44,040 nucleotides of DNA from Nonomuraea ceibae (lineage in GTDB: Bacteria > Actinomycetota > Actinomycetes > Streptosporangiales > Streptosporangiaceae): the NCBI RefSeq assembly GCF_019396325.1, contig NZ_JAHKRO010000082.1, positions 1-44,040 on the forward strand, read 5' to 3'. Shown piece after piece: positions 1 through 7,359 of the stretch. Made by a program: the position numbers and the translations under genes. The notes beneath the pieces were generated by a model that saw nothing but the letters and a program-made list of their open reading frames with translations, ran no database searches and was not told the DNA's origin. Positions within the stretch are counted from its first letter, which is position 1. Every line of letters begins with the position of its first letter.

Positions 1-2
1 CG

Positions 3-575
3 CCCCCCGGCGCCGCGCCCCCCGACTGGCCCCAGCCCACCCCGCCGGACGGGCGCACGCCCCTCCAGAGCCCTTCGCCCTCCCTCCAGGAAGGCGCACC
101 CCCGTACGGCAGCGGGGCCGTCCCCAACGGGCGGGACCCCGCGCAGGGAACTGGCGCACCCCCGTACGGCGGGGTGGCCGTACCGCCGGGAGCCGCCCCG
201 CCCGGGTGGGCCGGCAGCCGCGCCCCCGGGGAAGCCGCGTCCCAGGCGCCCCCGGCCTCCCTCCGGGAAGGCGCGCCCGCGGGGCGGGGTGACGGGCATA
301 CCCCAACCCAGGGGGCGCCCCCGTACGGCGGGTTTCAGGGCAGTGTGTACGCGCCGCCGGAGGGGGTGGTGAGTGCCGCGGGGGACCTGTGGTCGCTCGG
401 GGCGGTGCTGTTCGCGGCCGTGGAGGGGCGGCCGCCGGTGCCGGGGGCGGCGCTCGCCAGGGCGGGGGTGATGGCGCCGGTCCTGGTGGGTTTGCTGTCC
501 GGGGACCCGGCGCGGCGCCCGGCGCACGGGGTGCTGCGGCGGGAGTTGCTGGCCGCGCTGGCGCACGCCGGTTGA
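3..575 (+). CDS. Protein-kinase-like protein, C-terminal part (5' end outside window)
   Basis: The reading frame is open from the first bases of the window to a TGA at 573-575, so the start lies upstream. After about 110 Pro/Gly/Ala-rich residues comes VYAPPE, then DLWSLGAVLFAAVEGRPP. These match the APE motif and the D-x-W-S-x-G helix of subdomains VIII-IX of Hanks-type Ser/Thr kinases. The remaining about 60 residues fit the last helices of a kinase lobe, including a DPARRP motif. The proline-rich stretch therefore sits before the APE motif, where the activation segment is normally short. The catalytic loop lies outside the window, so I cannot say whether it is an active kinase or a pseudokinase. 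No transmembrane segment follows the lobe. Confidence 0.72.
   Translation, partial: PPGAAPPDWPQPTPPDGRTPLQSPSPSLQEGAPPYGSGAVPNGRDPAQGTGAPPYGGVAVPPGAAPPGWAGSRAPGEAASQAPPASLREGAPAGRGDGHTPTQGAPPYGGFQGSVYAPPEGVVSAAGDLWSLGAVLFAAVEGRPPVPGAALARAGVMAPVLVGLLSGDPARRPAHGVLRRELLAALAHAG
93..329 (+). repeat. GAPPYG-encoding repeats in the proline-rich insert
   Basis: Three near-identical 18-base units encode GAPPYG at 93-110, 153-170 and 312-329. A related SLQEGAP/SLREGAP pair lies around 82-98 and 258-275. They lie in the kinase-like reading frame and look like an expanding low-complexity insert. Confidence 0.6.
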
Positions 576-588
576 GATAGGTCGCGAA

Positions 589-612
589 TTGGAACCACGC
601 CGGTGGCTCCAA
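589..612. terminator. Imperfect hairpin after the kinase-like gene
   Basis: Ten-base arms TTGGAACCAC and GTGGCTCCAA, with one mismatch, flank a 4-base loop 13 bases after the stop at 575. No T-tract follows. It could be a factor-dependent or weak terminator, or an operator for the gene at 681. Confidence 0.35.
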
Positions 613-680
613 TCGTTGGACGGGCGACGCACAATGTGGGAGAGGCGGGGCGTGGGCCCCGCGTTCGGAGGAAGCTGAGG

Positions 681-875
681 ATGTCGCCAATCACGAAGTA
701 CGCCATCGGCGCAGGCGCCGCCGTCTTGCTCTCGCTGTGGTTCTTCGGCCCCGGGTTCATCACCCTGCTCGTCATCCTCGGCGTGGTCGCGGCCCCGGTG
801 GTCGGCTACATGATGCTGGACCCGTCGCAGCGTGAGCGGTTGAAGCGGGCGCGCAGGCGCGGCATCGGCCGTTGA
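681..875 (+). CDS. Small two-TM membrane protein, 64 aa
   Basis: I start this gene at the ATG at 681 because GGAGGAAG (667-674) lies six bases upstream. Longer in-frame extensions have no ribosome site. The product has two hydrophobic segments (about residues 6-24 and 25-46), then a short very basic tail (RERLKRARRRGIGR) expected to stay in the cytoplasm. I do not recognise a family. Small membrane proteins of this shape are common and mostly uncharacterised in actinomycetes. The gene stands alone between the kinase-like gene and the convergent DUF3817 gene. Confidence 0.65.
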   Translation: MSPITKYAIGAGAAVLLSLWFFGPGFITLLVILGVVAAPVVGYMMLDPSQRERLKRARRRGIGR

Positions 876-900
876 CGGGGCGCGGCGGGCGGCGGGGGCG

Positions 901-1218
901 TCAGGCCTCCGCCGTCCGGCCGTCCACCTGCCCGGCGACGCGCACGGTGACGCGGCGCTCGACGTAGAACGACAGGAACGGCACGGTGCCGCCGAGCATC
1001 ACGCCCAGCATGTACGGCCAGGACCAGCGGGCTTTCATGCCCAGGTTCATCACGGCGACGAGGTAGAGCATGTAGAGGCCGCCGTGGATGGGCGCGATGA
1101 CCTTCGACAGCCCGTCGACGCCGAAGCCGTAGCGCATCACCATGGCGACGCAGAGGATCAGGAGCATGACGCCGACAATGTAGGCGAGCACCCGGAAGGG
1201 CTTGAGAGCCGATTCCAC
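901..1218 (-). CDS. DUF3817 family integral membrane protein, 105 aa
   Basis: About three transmembrane helices follow a short N-terminus (MESALKPFRVLAYIVGVMLL). The pattern GFGVDGLSKVIAPIHGGLYMLYL is typical of DUF3817 proteins, which are about 100 residues long and of unknown role. Its ATG lies two bases after the SURF1 stop, so it is the second gene of a SURF1-DUF3817 operon. The pairing suggests a role linked to the respiratory membrane, but that is inference only. Confidence 0.8.
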   Translation of the reverse strand: MESALKPFRVLAYIVGVMLLILCVAMVMRYGFGVDGLSKVIAPIHGGLYMLYLVAVMNLGMKARWSWPYMLGVMLGGTVPFLSFYVERRVTVRVAGQVDGRTAEA

Positions 1219-1220
1219 CG

Positions 1221-2006
1221 TTAACCTTCCAGAACCATCTCGGGGGACCCGGCTGCCCGGTCCCGGTCACTCCGTACGGCGTCGCGTACGAAGTGGAACC
1301 ACATGAACACGGCGAATCCGGCGAAGATCCACCAGTTGGCGGCGTAAGCCAGGTTACGCCACGTGAGCGTGCCTCCGACCACGGGCGGTGACACCTCGAC
1401 GGGGGTGAGGGCGGCGCCGGCGGCGGGCTGGGCGACGACGAAGCCGTTGCGCACCTTCTGCCCGCTCCACAGGTTGATCAGCTCGCCGGTCGACACGGTC
1501 TGCACCTGGCCCGCGGGCACGCCTTCGGGGCGGCGCTGGACGCTGTCGGTGCCCTGCGGGGGGCGCAGCCTGCCCTCGACGGTGGCACGTCCGGCGGGCA
1601 CGGCGGTGCCGGGGTCGCCGGCCTGGGCGACCCAGCCCCGGACGACGGGCATGAGGGTGCCGTCGTCGAGCCGGAGCGGTGTGAGGACCCAGTAGCCCTC
1701 GCCGCGTGAGACGTTGCCGCCGGGCGCGTCGACGTGCGGCGGCCGGTCGGCGACGAGGAGCTGCCGGTCGGCGTCGTAGACGCCTTCGGCGGTGACCCTG
1801 CGCCCGACCGCTGCGGTGAGCATGTGGCCGCCGACGTCGGAGAGCGTGGTGACGCTCACCGGCGCGGGGTCGGTGGTGGCCTGCGGCTTGCCCGAGTCCT
1901 GGAACACGCCGAGTTGCCAGCGCCCGAGCAGGATGAACGCGGTGACGACCGCGATCGTGAGCAGGTGCAACCCCATGACGCGCAGCGAGAACAGGGTCTT
2001 GAGCAT
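1221..2006 (-). CDS. SURF1 family cytochrome c oxidase assembly protein
   Basis: The 261-residue protein has the SURF1 layout. There is an N-terminal transmembrane helix (about 10-30) ending in LLGRWQLGVFQ, a periplasmic domain with GYWVLTPLRLDDGTLMPVVRGWV and a C-terminal helix (NLAYAANWWIFAGFAVFMWF). SURF1 proteins help insert heme a into cytochrome oxidase. Downstream, DUF3817 follows after two bases. Upstream there is no clear Shine-Dalgarno, but TAGCTT lies six bases before the ATG, which suggests a leaderless message. Confidence 0.9.
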   Translation of the reverse strand: MLKTLFSLRVMGLHLLTIAVVTAFILLGRWQLGVFQDSGKPQATTDPAPVSVTTLSDVGGHMLTAAVGRRVTAEGVYDADRQLLVADRPPHVDAPGGNVSRGEGYWVLTPLRLDDGTLMPVVRGWVAQAGDPGTAVPAGRATVEGRLRPPQGTDSVQRRPEGVPAGQVQTVSTGELINLWSGQKVRNGFVVAQPAAGAALTPVEVSPPVVGGTLTWRNLAYAANWWIFAGFAVFMWFHFVRDAVRSDRDRAAGSPEMVLEG

Positions 2007-2018
2007 GGTTCCAAGCTA
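2007..2018 (-). promoter_or_regulatory. Leaderless -10 box of the SURF1 gene
   Basis: On the minus strand TAGCTT (2018-2013) fits TANNNT and is followed by six bases and then the ATG at 2006. Transcription would begin at the start codon. I see no good -35. Confidence 0.45.
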
Positions 2019-2096
2019 TCCGCCCGGGGGGCCGGTCTCGTAACCAACCCACCCGTGGATCACGCGAAAAGGCGCAAAAGCGGCAGGCGATCCCGC

Positions 2097-2109
2097 TAGG
2101 CTGCTGCGC
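2097..2109 (+). promoter_or_regulatory. Leaderless -10 box of the 56-aa gene
   Basis: TAGGCT (2097-2102) lies seven bases before the ATG at 2110, and no ribosome-binding site is present. A -35 is not evident. Confidence 0.4.
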
Positions 2110-2280
2110 ATGTCTGACCAGCATATCGACCCTGCGGGCAACACTCAGCAGTTCCGCGCGTTCGCGCAGCGGTCCGAGCAGGAGTCCAAGACGGTGAAGA
2201 AGTCGCCGGTCCTGCCGATCGTCGCCGTCGTCGTGGTGGTCGCCGCCATCGGCGTCGCCGCGTTCCTGCTCCTGCGCTAG
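2110..2280 (+). CDS. Small single-pass tail-anchored-like membrane protein, 56 aa
   Basis: ATG at 2110 opens a 56-codon frame ending in TAG at 2278-2280. The N-terminal about 30 residues are hydrophilic (MSDQHIDPAGNTQQF, then a Glu/Lys-rich stretch). The C-terminus is one hydrophobic helix rich in Val/Ala/Ile that ends almost at the stop (LLLR). The third-position GC bias is strong and a terminator follows directly, both of which support a real gene. No family recognised. Confidence 0.6.
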   Translation: MSDQHIDPAGNTQQFRAFAQRSEQESKTVKKSPVLPIVAVVVVVAAIGVAAFLLLR

Positions 2281-2300
2281 CGCCCCGGGGCCGGACCCTC

Positions 2301-2321
2301 CCCGCCACGCGCCGTGGCGGG
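2301..2321. terminator. Bidirectional hairpin between convergent genes
   Basis: A perfect 9-bp stem (CCCGCCACG / CGTGGCGGG) with a 3-base loop lies between the stop at 2280 on the plus strand and the stop at 2350 on the minus strand. There is no clear T-tract, as usual in high-GC actinomycetes. Confidence 0.65.
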
Positions 2322-2349
2322 TTCTCGTCGTGCCCCGGGGCCGCGCCGC

Positions 2350-4092
2350 TCAGCGGTGTGAGCCGGCCACCATCGCGCTGCCGCCGCCGCGCCTGACCGG
2401 CTCGGCGACCGCCTGGATCCGGCCTCGGCCGAGGAACTCCAGCGCCGTGGCCGCCCCGATCTCCGGGTTCAGCACCAGGTCGTGCCCTCTCGCCTCCAGT
2501 TCGGTCTCGTACGCGTCGAGGAACGCCTGCTCGGCCTGCGTCTGGGCGGTGTTGCGCTGGGTGGCGCGCGGCGCGGCGAGCGCTTCCGGCAGCCGCATGC
2601 CGAACTCGTACCGGTTGACCAGGATCTGCAGCACGGTCGTGATGATCGTGGAGCCGCCGGGCGAGCCGAGCGCCATCACGGGCCTGCCGTCGTCGAACAC
2701 GAGGGTGGGCGCCATCGACGAGCGGGGCCGCTTGCCGGGGGCGGGCAGGTTCGGGTCGCCGGGGGCGGGGCCGAAGGTGAAGTCGGTCAGCTCGTTGTTG
2801 AGCAGGAAGCCCCGGCCGGGGACGACGATGCCGTTGCCGCCGGTGGACTCGATGGTGAGGTTGTAGGCGACGACGTTGCCCCACCGGTCGGCGACGACGA
2901 GGTGGGTGGTCTCGGGGCCTTCGGCGGCGGTGGGGGTGGCGGGTGCGGTGTCCGAAGGCGGGGCGCAGGGCCCGTAGTCGCCGTCGGGGGCGCCGGGTCG
3001 GGCCGGGTGCGCGATGGCGCGCTCGCCGATCAGGCAGGCGCGTTCCTTGGCGAAGCCGTCCGACAGGAGCTCGCGCAGCGGGACGCCGGGGAGGTCGCCG
3101 ACGTAGGCGTTGCGGTCGGCGAAGGCGAGCCGGGACGCCTCCAGGTATTCGTGCACGCCGACGCGGGGCAGCGCGTCGAGGATGTTGAGCGCCTCCCCCA
3201 CGGTCGAGCCGCCGGACGACGGGGGCGCCATGCCGTAGACGGTCAGGCCGCGGTAGCCGACGCGCGTGGGCTCCCGCATGAGGGCCCGGTAGGCGCGCAG
3301 GTCGCCGAGCTCCATCAGGCCGGGCCGGACGTTGCGCGTCGAGCCGGGGGTCACGGGGGGCCGTTTGACCGTTTCCACGATCTCGCTGCCGAGCCGCCCG
3401 CCGTACAGCCAGCCGGGGCCGCGCCGGGCCAGCTCGCGGTAGGTGGCGGCGAGGTCGGGGTTGCGGAAGACGGAGCCGACCGCCGGGGGCGCGCCGCCGG
3501 GCAGGTAGAGGGCGGCGGTGGAGGTGAAGTCCTTGAACCGGGCGGCGTTCTGGGCGGTCTGGTCGTGGAAGGTCTGGTCGACGACGAAGCCCTTGGACGC
3601 GACCTCGATCGCGGGCTGGAGCGCCTGGCGCAGCGAGAGCGTGCCGAATCGGCGCAGGGCGAGGTCCCACTGGGCGACGGCGCCGGGGACGCCCGCCGAC
3701 AGGCCGCTGGTGACGGCCTCCTCGAACGGGATGCCTTCGAGGCTGGTCGAGGTCATGGCGCGCGGGGCGGTCTCGCGGCCGTCGATGGTGTGGACCTGGC
3801 GTCTCCTGGCGTCGTAGTAGACCATGAAGCCGCCGCCGGCCAGCCCGGCGGAGTAGGGCTCGGTGACGCCGAGCACGGCGCCGGCGGCGACGGCGGCGTC
3901 CATGGCGTTGCCGCCGCGCCTGAGCACGGCGACGGCCGCCCGGCTGGCGTCGAGGTCGACGGTGGCGACGGCGCCGCCGTGGCCTTCGGCGACGGGGACC
4001 TTCTGCGGGGGCGGGTGGTGCGCGGCCACGGCCGGGGCGGCGGGGGCCAGTGAGACGAGGACTGCTGCTGCGGGAACGATCACTCGGCGCAT
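2350..4092 (-). CDS. ggt: Gamma-glutamyltransferase precursor
   Basis: I place the start at the ATG at 4092, which opens a signal peptide (MRRVIVPAAAVLVSLAPAAPAVAA). The longer frame from 4164 would bury it. The 580-residue product has the family motifs: GGNAMDAAVAAG, GGGFMVYYD, PPSSGG, the autocleavage/nucleophile Thr of ETTH (T395), LNNELTDF and GSPGGSTI. These N-terminal nucleophile hydrolases self-cleave before that Thr into large and small subunits. They move the gamma-glutamyl group of glutathione or similar compounds to water or amino acids outside the membrane. The gene is divergent from the two-component pair at 4187 and ends against a terminator hairpin. Confidence 0.92.
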   Translation of the reverse strand: MRRVIVPAAAVLVSLAPAAPAVAAHHPPPQKVPVAEGHGGAVATVDLDASRAAVAVLRRGGNAMDAAVAAGAVLGVTEPYSAGLAGGGFMVYYDARRRQVHTIDGRETAPRAMTSTSLEGIPFEEAVTSGLSAGVPGAVAQWDLALRRFGTLSLRQALQPAIEVASKGFVVDQTFHDQTAQNAARFKDFTSTAALYLPGGAPPAVGSVFRNPDLAATYRELARRGPGWLYGGRLGSEIVETVKRPPVTPGSTRNVRPGLMELGDLRAYRALMREPTRVGYRGLTVYGMAPPSSGGSTVGEALNILDALPRVGVHEYLEASRLAFADRNAYVGDLPGVPLRELLSDGFAKERACLIGERAIAHPARPGAPDGDYGPCAPPSDTAPATPTAAEGPETTHLVVADRWGNVVAYNLTIESTGGNGIVVPGRGFLLNNELTDFTFGPAPGDPNLPAPGKRPRSSMAPTLVFDDGRPVMALGSPGGSTIITTVLQILVNRYEFGMRLPEALAAPRATQRNTAQTQAEQAFLDAYETELEARGHDLVLNPEIGAATALEFLGRGRIQAVAEPVRRGGGSAMVAGSHR

Positions 4093-4122
4093 GGTGTCCA
4101 CGATGACCCAGCTACGCCTGTC

Positions 4123-4142
4123 GTGGTAGGGCCCCCTGCCAC
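4123..4142. promoter_or_regulatory. Inverted repeat between ggt and the sensor kinase
   Basis: GTGGTAGGG and CCCTGCCAC form 9-base arms, with one G:T-type mismatch, around two bases in the divergent intergenic region. It could be an operator for either gene. Confidence 0.3.
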
Positions 4143-4174
4143 AACCGGAGGATGCGATGGTCATGCGCGGGGCC

Positions 4175-4186
4175 TAGCGTGGGGGT
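4175..4186 (+). promoter_or_regulatory. Leaderless -10 box of the sensor kinase
   Basis: TAGCGT (4175-4180) is followed by exactly six bases and then the GTG at 4187. No Shine-Dalgarno is present. Confidence 0.45.
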
Positions 4187-5296
4187 GTGGGCAAGAAGTC
4201 CGGGTTCGATCCCTACCTCGCTTTGATCATGGCGGTCGCCCAGGTCGTGCTGTCCCAGGGGGCGGCCTGGGGGCAGCGGGAGTTCAGGCGGCCGCTCGAC
4301 GCGGTGGCGTACGTGCTGCTGCTGATCGGCCCGGCGGCGATCGTGTTCCGCCGCAAGTTCCCGGTCGCCTCGTCGGTCGTGGCGCTGCTCGCCACGTACG
4401 CCTACACCTGGCTCGACTACCCGCTCGGGCCCGTCTACTTCGCCCCGGCGATCCTGCTGTTCTGCCTGATCACCCAGGGGCGGCGGCTGGCCGGCTGGAT
4501 CATGGCGGGGATCACGCTCGCGGTCTTCGTCGCGTACGGCTACATCGGCAGCGAGCTGTCGCTCGGGCTCTTCCACGACCTGGCCGTCACCGCGTTCATC
4601 CTGCTCATCATGGTGGTCGCGGAGCTCACCCGGATCTGGCGCGAGCGCCGCGCCCAGCAGCAGCGGGCCGCCGAGGAGGAGACCAGGCGCCAGGCCAGCG
4701 AGGAGCGGCTGACGATGGCGCAGGAGCTGCACGACGTGCTGGCGCACAACATCTCGCTCATCCACGTGCAGGCGTCGACCGCGCTGCACCTGATCGACGA
4801 CCAGCCCGAGCAGGCCCGCACCGCGCTGACCACGATCAAGGCCGCCTCCAAGGAGGTGCTGGGCGAGATGCGCTCGGTGCTGAACGTGCTGCGCGAGGGC
4901 GCCCCGCGCGCCCCCACGGCGGGGCTCGACCGGCTGGACGACCTGGCCGAGCGCAGCGGCCTGGACGTGACGATCAAGCGGGTGGGCTCGCGCCCGCTGC
5001 CGCTGCCGGTGGAGCGGGCCGCCTACCGAATCGTCCAGGAGTCGCTGACGAACGCCGCCCGCCACGCGCCCGGCTCGCGGGTGACGGTGCGGCTGGAGTA
5101 CGGCGCGGACGAGCTGGCCGTCCGGGTGACCGACTCCGGCGCGACGGCGCCGGGCGCGCTGTCCGAGGAGGGCAGCGGCAACGGCATCCCCGGCATGCGT
5201 GAGCGGGCCTCGGCCCTGGGCGGCACGCTGGTGGCCGGCCCGTCGGGCGACGGCTTCCAGGTCTCGGCCCGGCTGCCCCTACCCCAGGAGGATTGA
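4187..5296 (+). CDS. NarL-type sensor histidine kinase
   Basis: The 369-residue protein begins with four or five transmembrane helices (about residues 10-150). A coiled linker follows (RRAQQQRAAEEETRRQASEER), then a HisKA_3 dimerisation box QELHDVLAHNIS with phosphoacceptor His182. The ATPase domain shows the N-box (VQESLTNAARHAPG) and G-box (GSGNGIPGMRERASALGG). It should phosphorylate the response regulator whose ATG overlaps its stop by one base (TGATG). There is no large extracellular domain, so the signal is probably sensed in or at the membrane. It starts with GTG, probably leaderless. Confidence 0.92.
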   Translation: MGKKSGFDPYLALIMAVAQVVLSQGAAWGQREFRRPLDAVAYVLLLIGPAAIVFRRKFPVASSVVALLATYAYTWLDYPLGPVYFAPAILLFCLITQGRRLAGWIMAGITLAVFVAYGYIGSELSLGLFHDLAVTAFILLIMVVAELTRIWRERRAQQQRAAEEETRRQASEERLTMAQELHDVLAHNISLIHVQASTALHLIDDQPEQARTALTTIKAASKEVLGEMRSVLNVLREGAPRAPTAGLDRLDDLAERSGLDVTIKRVGSRPLPLPVERAAYRIVQESLTNAARHAPGSRVTVRLEYGADELAVRVTDSGATAPGALSEEGSGNGIPGMRERASALGGTLVAGPSGDGFQVSARLPLPQED

Positions 5297-5943
5297 TGAT
5301 CAAGCTGTTGCTGGCCGACGACCAGGCGCTCGTGCGGGCCGGGTTCAAGGCGCTGCTGGACGCCCAGCCGGACATGTCGGTGGTGGCCGAGGCGGCCGAC
5401 GGGGCCGAGGCGGTCCGCCTGGCCGCCGAGCACCACCCCGACGTGGTGCTGATGGACATCCGGATGCCGGGCACCGACGGCCTCACCGCGACCCGGCAGA
5501 TGCCGGAGGGGCCGCGCATCGTCATCCTGACGACGTTCGAGCTGGACGAGTACGTGTTCGAGGCGCTGCGCGGCGGCGCGAGCGGCTTCCTGGTCAAGGA
5601 CACCGAGCCGGCCGAGCTGATCCAGGCCGTGCGGGTGGTGGCGGCCGGGGAGGCGCTGCTGTCGCCCAGCGTGACCCGCCGCCTGATCGCAGAGTACGCC
5701 TCCCGCGCCAAGGAGCCGCTGGCCGCCGAGGGCCTGGACCAGCTCACCGACCGCGAGCGGGAGGTGCTGACGCTGGTCGGCTCCGGCATGACGAACGACG
5801 AGATCGCCGCCCGGCTGTTCATGTCGCCGGCGACGGCCAAGACGCACGTGAGCCGGGCGATGATGAAGCTGCACGCCCGCGATCGGGCCCAGCTCGTCGT
5901 GATCGCCTACGAGTCCGGCCTGGTCAAGCCCGGCTGGCTCTGA
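5296..5943 (+). CDS. NarL/LuxR family response regulator
   Basis: I choose the ATG at 5296, which overlaps the kinase stop and has AGGAGG just upstream, rather than the in-frame TTG at 5293. The 215-residue protein has a receiver domain with DD at 8-9, phosphoacceptor Asp54 (VVLMDIRMPG), Thr in ILTTFE and Lys in LVKD. A C-terminal LuxR helix-turn-helix follows (LTDREREVLTLVGSGMTNDE onward). It is the partner of the upstream kinase. Its last 20 bases overlap the 3' end of the convergent FAD monooxygenase gene. Confidence 0.94.
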   Translation: MIKLLLADDQALVRAGFKALLDAQPDMSVVAEAADGAEAVRLAAEHHPDVVLMDIRMPGTDGLTATRQMPEGPRIVILTTFELDEYVFEALRGGASGFLVKDTEPAELIQAVRVVAAGEALLSPSVTRRLIAEYASRAKEPLAAEGLDQLTDREREVLTLVGSGMTNDEIAARLFMSPATAKTHVSRAMMKLHARDRAQLVVIAYESGLVKPGWL

Positions 5944-7096
5944 GCGCCGGCCAGCGCCGCCGCCGGCGGGCCGGCGCGTCCGGGGGCGTGTACGGGCCGG
6001 TCGAGCCGTGCAGCAGCGCGGCCAGGTGGCGGGCGGGTCCCGGGTGGGCGAACACCTCGCCGAGCAGGTCGCGCAGGGCCGCGCCCTCCTCGCCGGACAG
6101 CCGTTCCAGCGCCCGCTGGGCGCGGGTGTGCGCGAGCGTCCGCTCGGCCTGCGGGCGGCGCTCGGCCTCGTACGCGTCGAGCACCCGGGCGGAGGCGCCG
6201 GCCAGGTGGGCAGCGAGCCTGGCGGCGAGCTCGGCGGCGTCGACGAGGCCGACGTTCAGCGCCGATCCGCCCGCCGGGAACAGGTGGGCGGCGTCGCCCG
6301 CGAGGAACACCCGCCCGGCCCGGTAGCGCTCGGCGAGCCGGGCCTGGGCGACGGTGGCGGTCAGCCAGATCGGCTCGCCCAGCGGCAGGTCGCGGCCGGT
6401 GACCCGGCGCAGGGCGGCCCGCAGGTCGCCGACGGTGACGGCCCCGCCCTTCTCCCCCGGGCCGCCCTTCTCGCGTACGGCGACGATGTGGACGCCGGGC
6501 CGCAGCGAGGTCAGCAGGACGCGGCCGCCGGGGAACTCGTTCCAGCCCCGCGCCAGCCCGCCGAGCTTCGGCCTGCCCCGGAAGTGGCCGAGCCGCAGCA
6601 CCTCGTCGTCGGTGGTGCCGGGGAAGCCGATCCCCGCCTGCTCGCGGACCAGGCTGCGGCCGCCGTCGCAGCCGACGGCGAACCCGGCCCGCACCGGCCG
6701 CTCGCCCGCGACGTGCAGCGTCACGCCCTGCTCGTCCTGGGTGAGCGAGCGCACCTCCCGGCCGCGCCGGATCTCCGCCCCCAGCTCGGCGGCGCGCCCG
6801 GCCAGCAGTCTCTCCAGGCGCGGCTGCTGGATGACCACCGTCCGGAGCGGCACGTCCAGCCGGGCCAGCGGCAGCGGCACCGGCCCGAACGGGAAGCGCG
6901 GCGGCCTGCGGGCCCCCTTCAGCAGTCCCCGCTGTTCGAGCAGGTCGACGGCCTGCCCGATGACGCCGTTGGCGCGCGGCAGCTCGCTCGGCTCCGGCCT
7001 CTTGTCCAGCACGAGCGGCCGCACTCCGGCCAACGCCAGCTCACCCGCCAGCATCAGCCCGACGGGCCCGGCTCCCACGATCACGACATCGTCCAT
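5924..7096 (-). CDS. FAD-dependent aromatic-ring hydroxylase-type monooxygenase
   Basis: The 390-residue protein has the group A flavoprotein monooxygenase motifs. These are the dinucleotide-binding GAGPVGLMLAGELA (8-21), the DG-type motif VGCDGGRSLVREQAG and the FAD-ribityl motif GDAAHLFPAGGSALNVGLVDA. Relatives hydroxylate phenols, polyketides or antibiotics such as tetracyclines and rifamycins using NAD(P)H and O2. The substrate here cannot be read from sequence. The C-terminus is a short Arg-rich tail with no thioredoxin-like domain. It is divergently transcribed from an HTH gene across a perfect palindrome, which suggests control by that protein. Confidence 0.88.
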   Translation of the reverse strand: MDDVVIVGAGPVGLMLAGELALAGVRPLVLDKRPEPSELPRANGVIGQAVDLLEQRGLLKGARRPPRFPFGPVPLPLARLDVPLRTVVIQQPRLERLLAGRAAELGAEIRRGREVRSLTQDEQGVTLHVAGERPVRAGFAVGCDGGRSLVREQAGIGFPGTTDDEVLRLGHFRGRPKLGGLARGWNEFPGGRVLLTSLRPGVHIVAVREKGGPGEKGGAVTVGDLRAALRRVTGRDLPLGEPIWLTATVAQARLAERYRAGRVFLAGDAAHLFPAGGSALNVGLVDAAELAARLAAHLAGASARVLDAYEAERRPQAERTLAHTRAQRALERLSGEEGAALRDLLGEVFAHPGPARHLAALLHGSTGPYTPPDAPARRRRRWPALRASRA

Positions 7097-7098
7097 GC

Positions 7099-7146
7099 CT
7101 GTCAGGCTAGATTGACAAATCTCCGGCTGTCAATCTAGCCTGACAG
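7099..7146. promoter_or_regulatory. Perfect 19-bp inverted repeat carrying two mirror-image leaderless promoters
   Basis: The arms at 7099-7117 and 7128-7146 are exact reverse complements around a 10-base spacer. Each strand reads TTGACA, 18 bases, TAGCCT. On plus these are 7112-7117 and 7136-7141, then six bases and the GTG at 7148. On minus they are 7133-7128 and 7109-7104, then seven bases and the ATG at 7096. Both divergent genes therefore look leaderless, and their promoters lie within the same palindrome. A dimeric repressor bound here would silence both. Confidence 0.85.
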
Positions 7147-7147
7147 C

Positions 7148-7351
7148 GTGGACATGGGAGAACTGTCTGAACGCATCAAGTCCCACGACCCCGCCGTGGG
7201 CCTGCGCGCTGTCGGCGCACTCCACCGGCTCGCCGAGCAGGTCGAGGCCGTCTCGGTCGGGCTCGCCCGCGAGCAGGGCTGGACGTGGGAGCAGATCGGC
7301 GACGCCCTCGGGATGTCGCGCCAGTCGGTGCACGCCAAGTACGGAAAGTGA
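7148..7351 (+). CDS. Small helix-turn-helix DNA-binding protein, 67 aa
   Basis: The protein is a single helical domain ending in a clear HTH: WTWEQIGDALGMSRQSVHAKYG (about 44-66), similar to sigma-factor region 4 or other minimal HTH regulators. It starts with GTG directly behind a -10 box and has no ribosome site. It lies immediately before a Clp-N domain gene and divergent from the FAD monooxygenase. Its natural target is the palindrome at 7099-7146, so it probably regulates itself and the monooxygenase. Partnership with the downstream Clp-N protein is inferred from position. Confidence 0.8.
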   Translation: MDMGELSERIKSHDPAVGLRAVGALHRLAEQVEAVSVGLAREQGWTWEQIGDALGMSRQSVHAKYGK

Positions 7352-7359
7352 GGCCCGCC

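Noticed and set aside
2482..4053. A 523-codon plus-strand frame opposite ggt
   Set aside because: It is Gly/Val/Asp-rich with no domain, while the minus-strand frame encodes a complete gamma-glutamyltransferase.
7099..7146. Rifamycin-associated element upstream of the FAD monooxygenase
   Set aside because: The palindrome has the right arm size, but its sequence does not resemble the GGGGCTTGCGGCAAGCCCC element I recall, so I do not claim rifamycin control.
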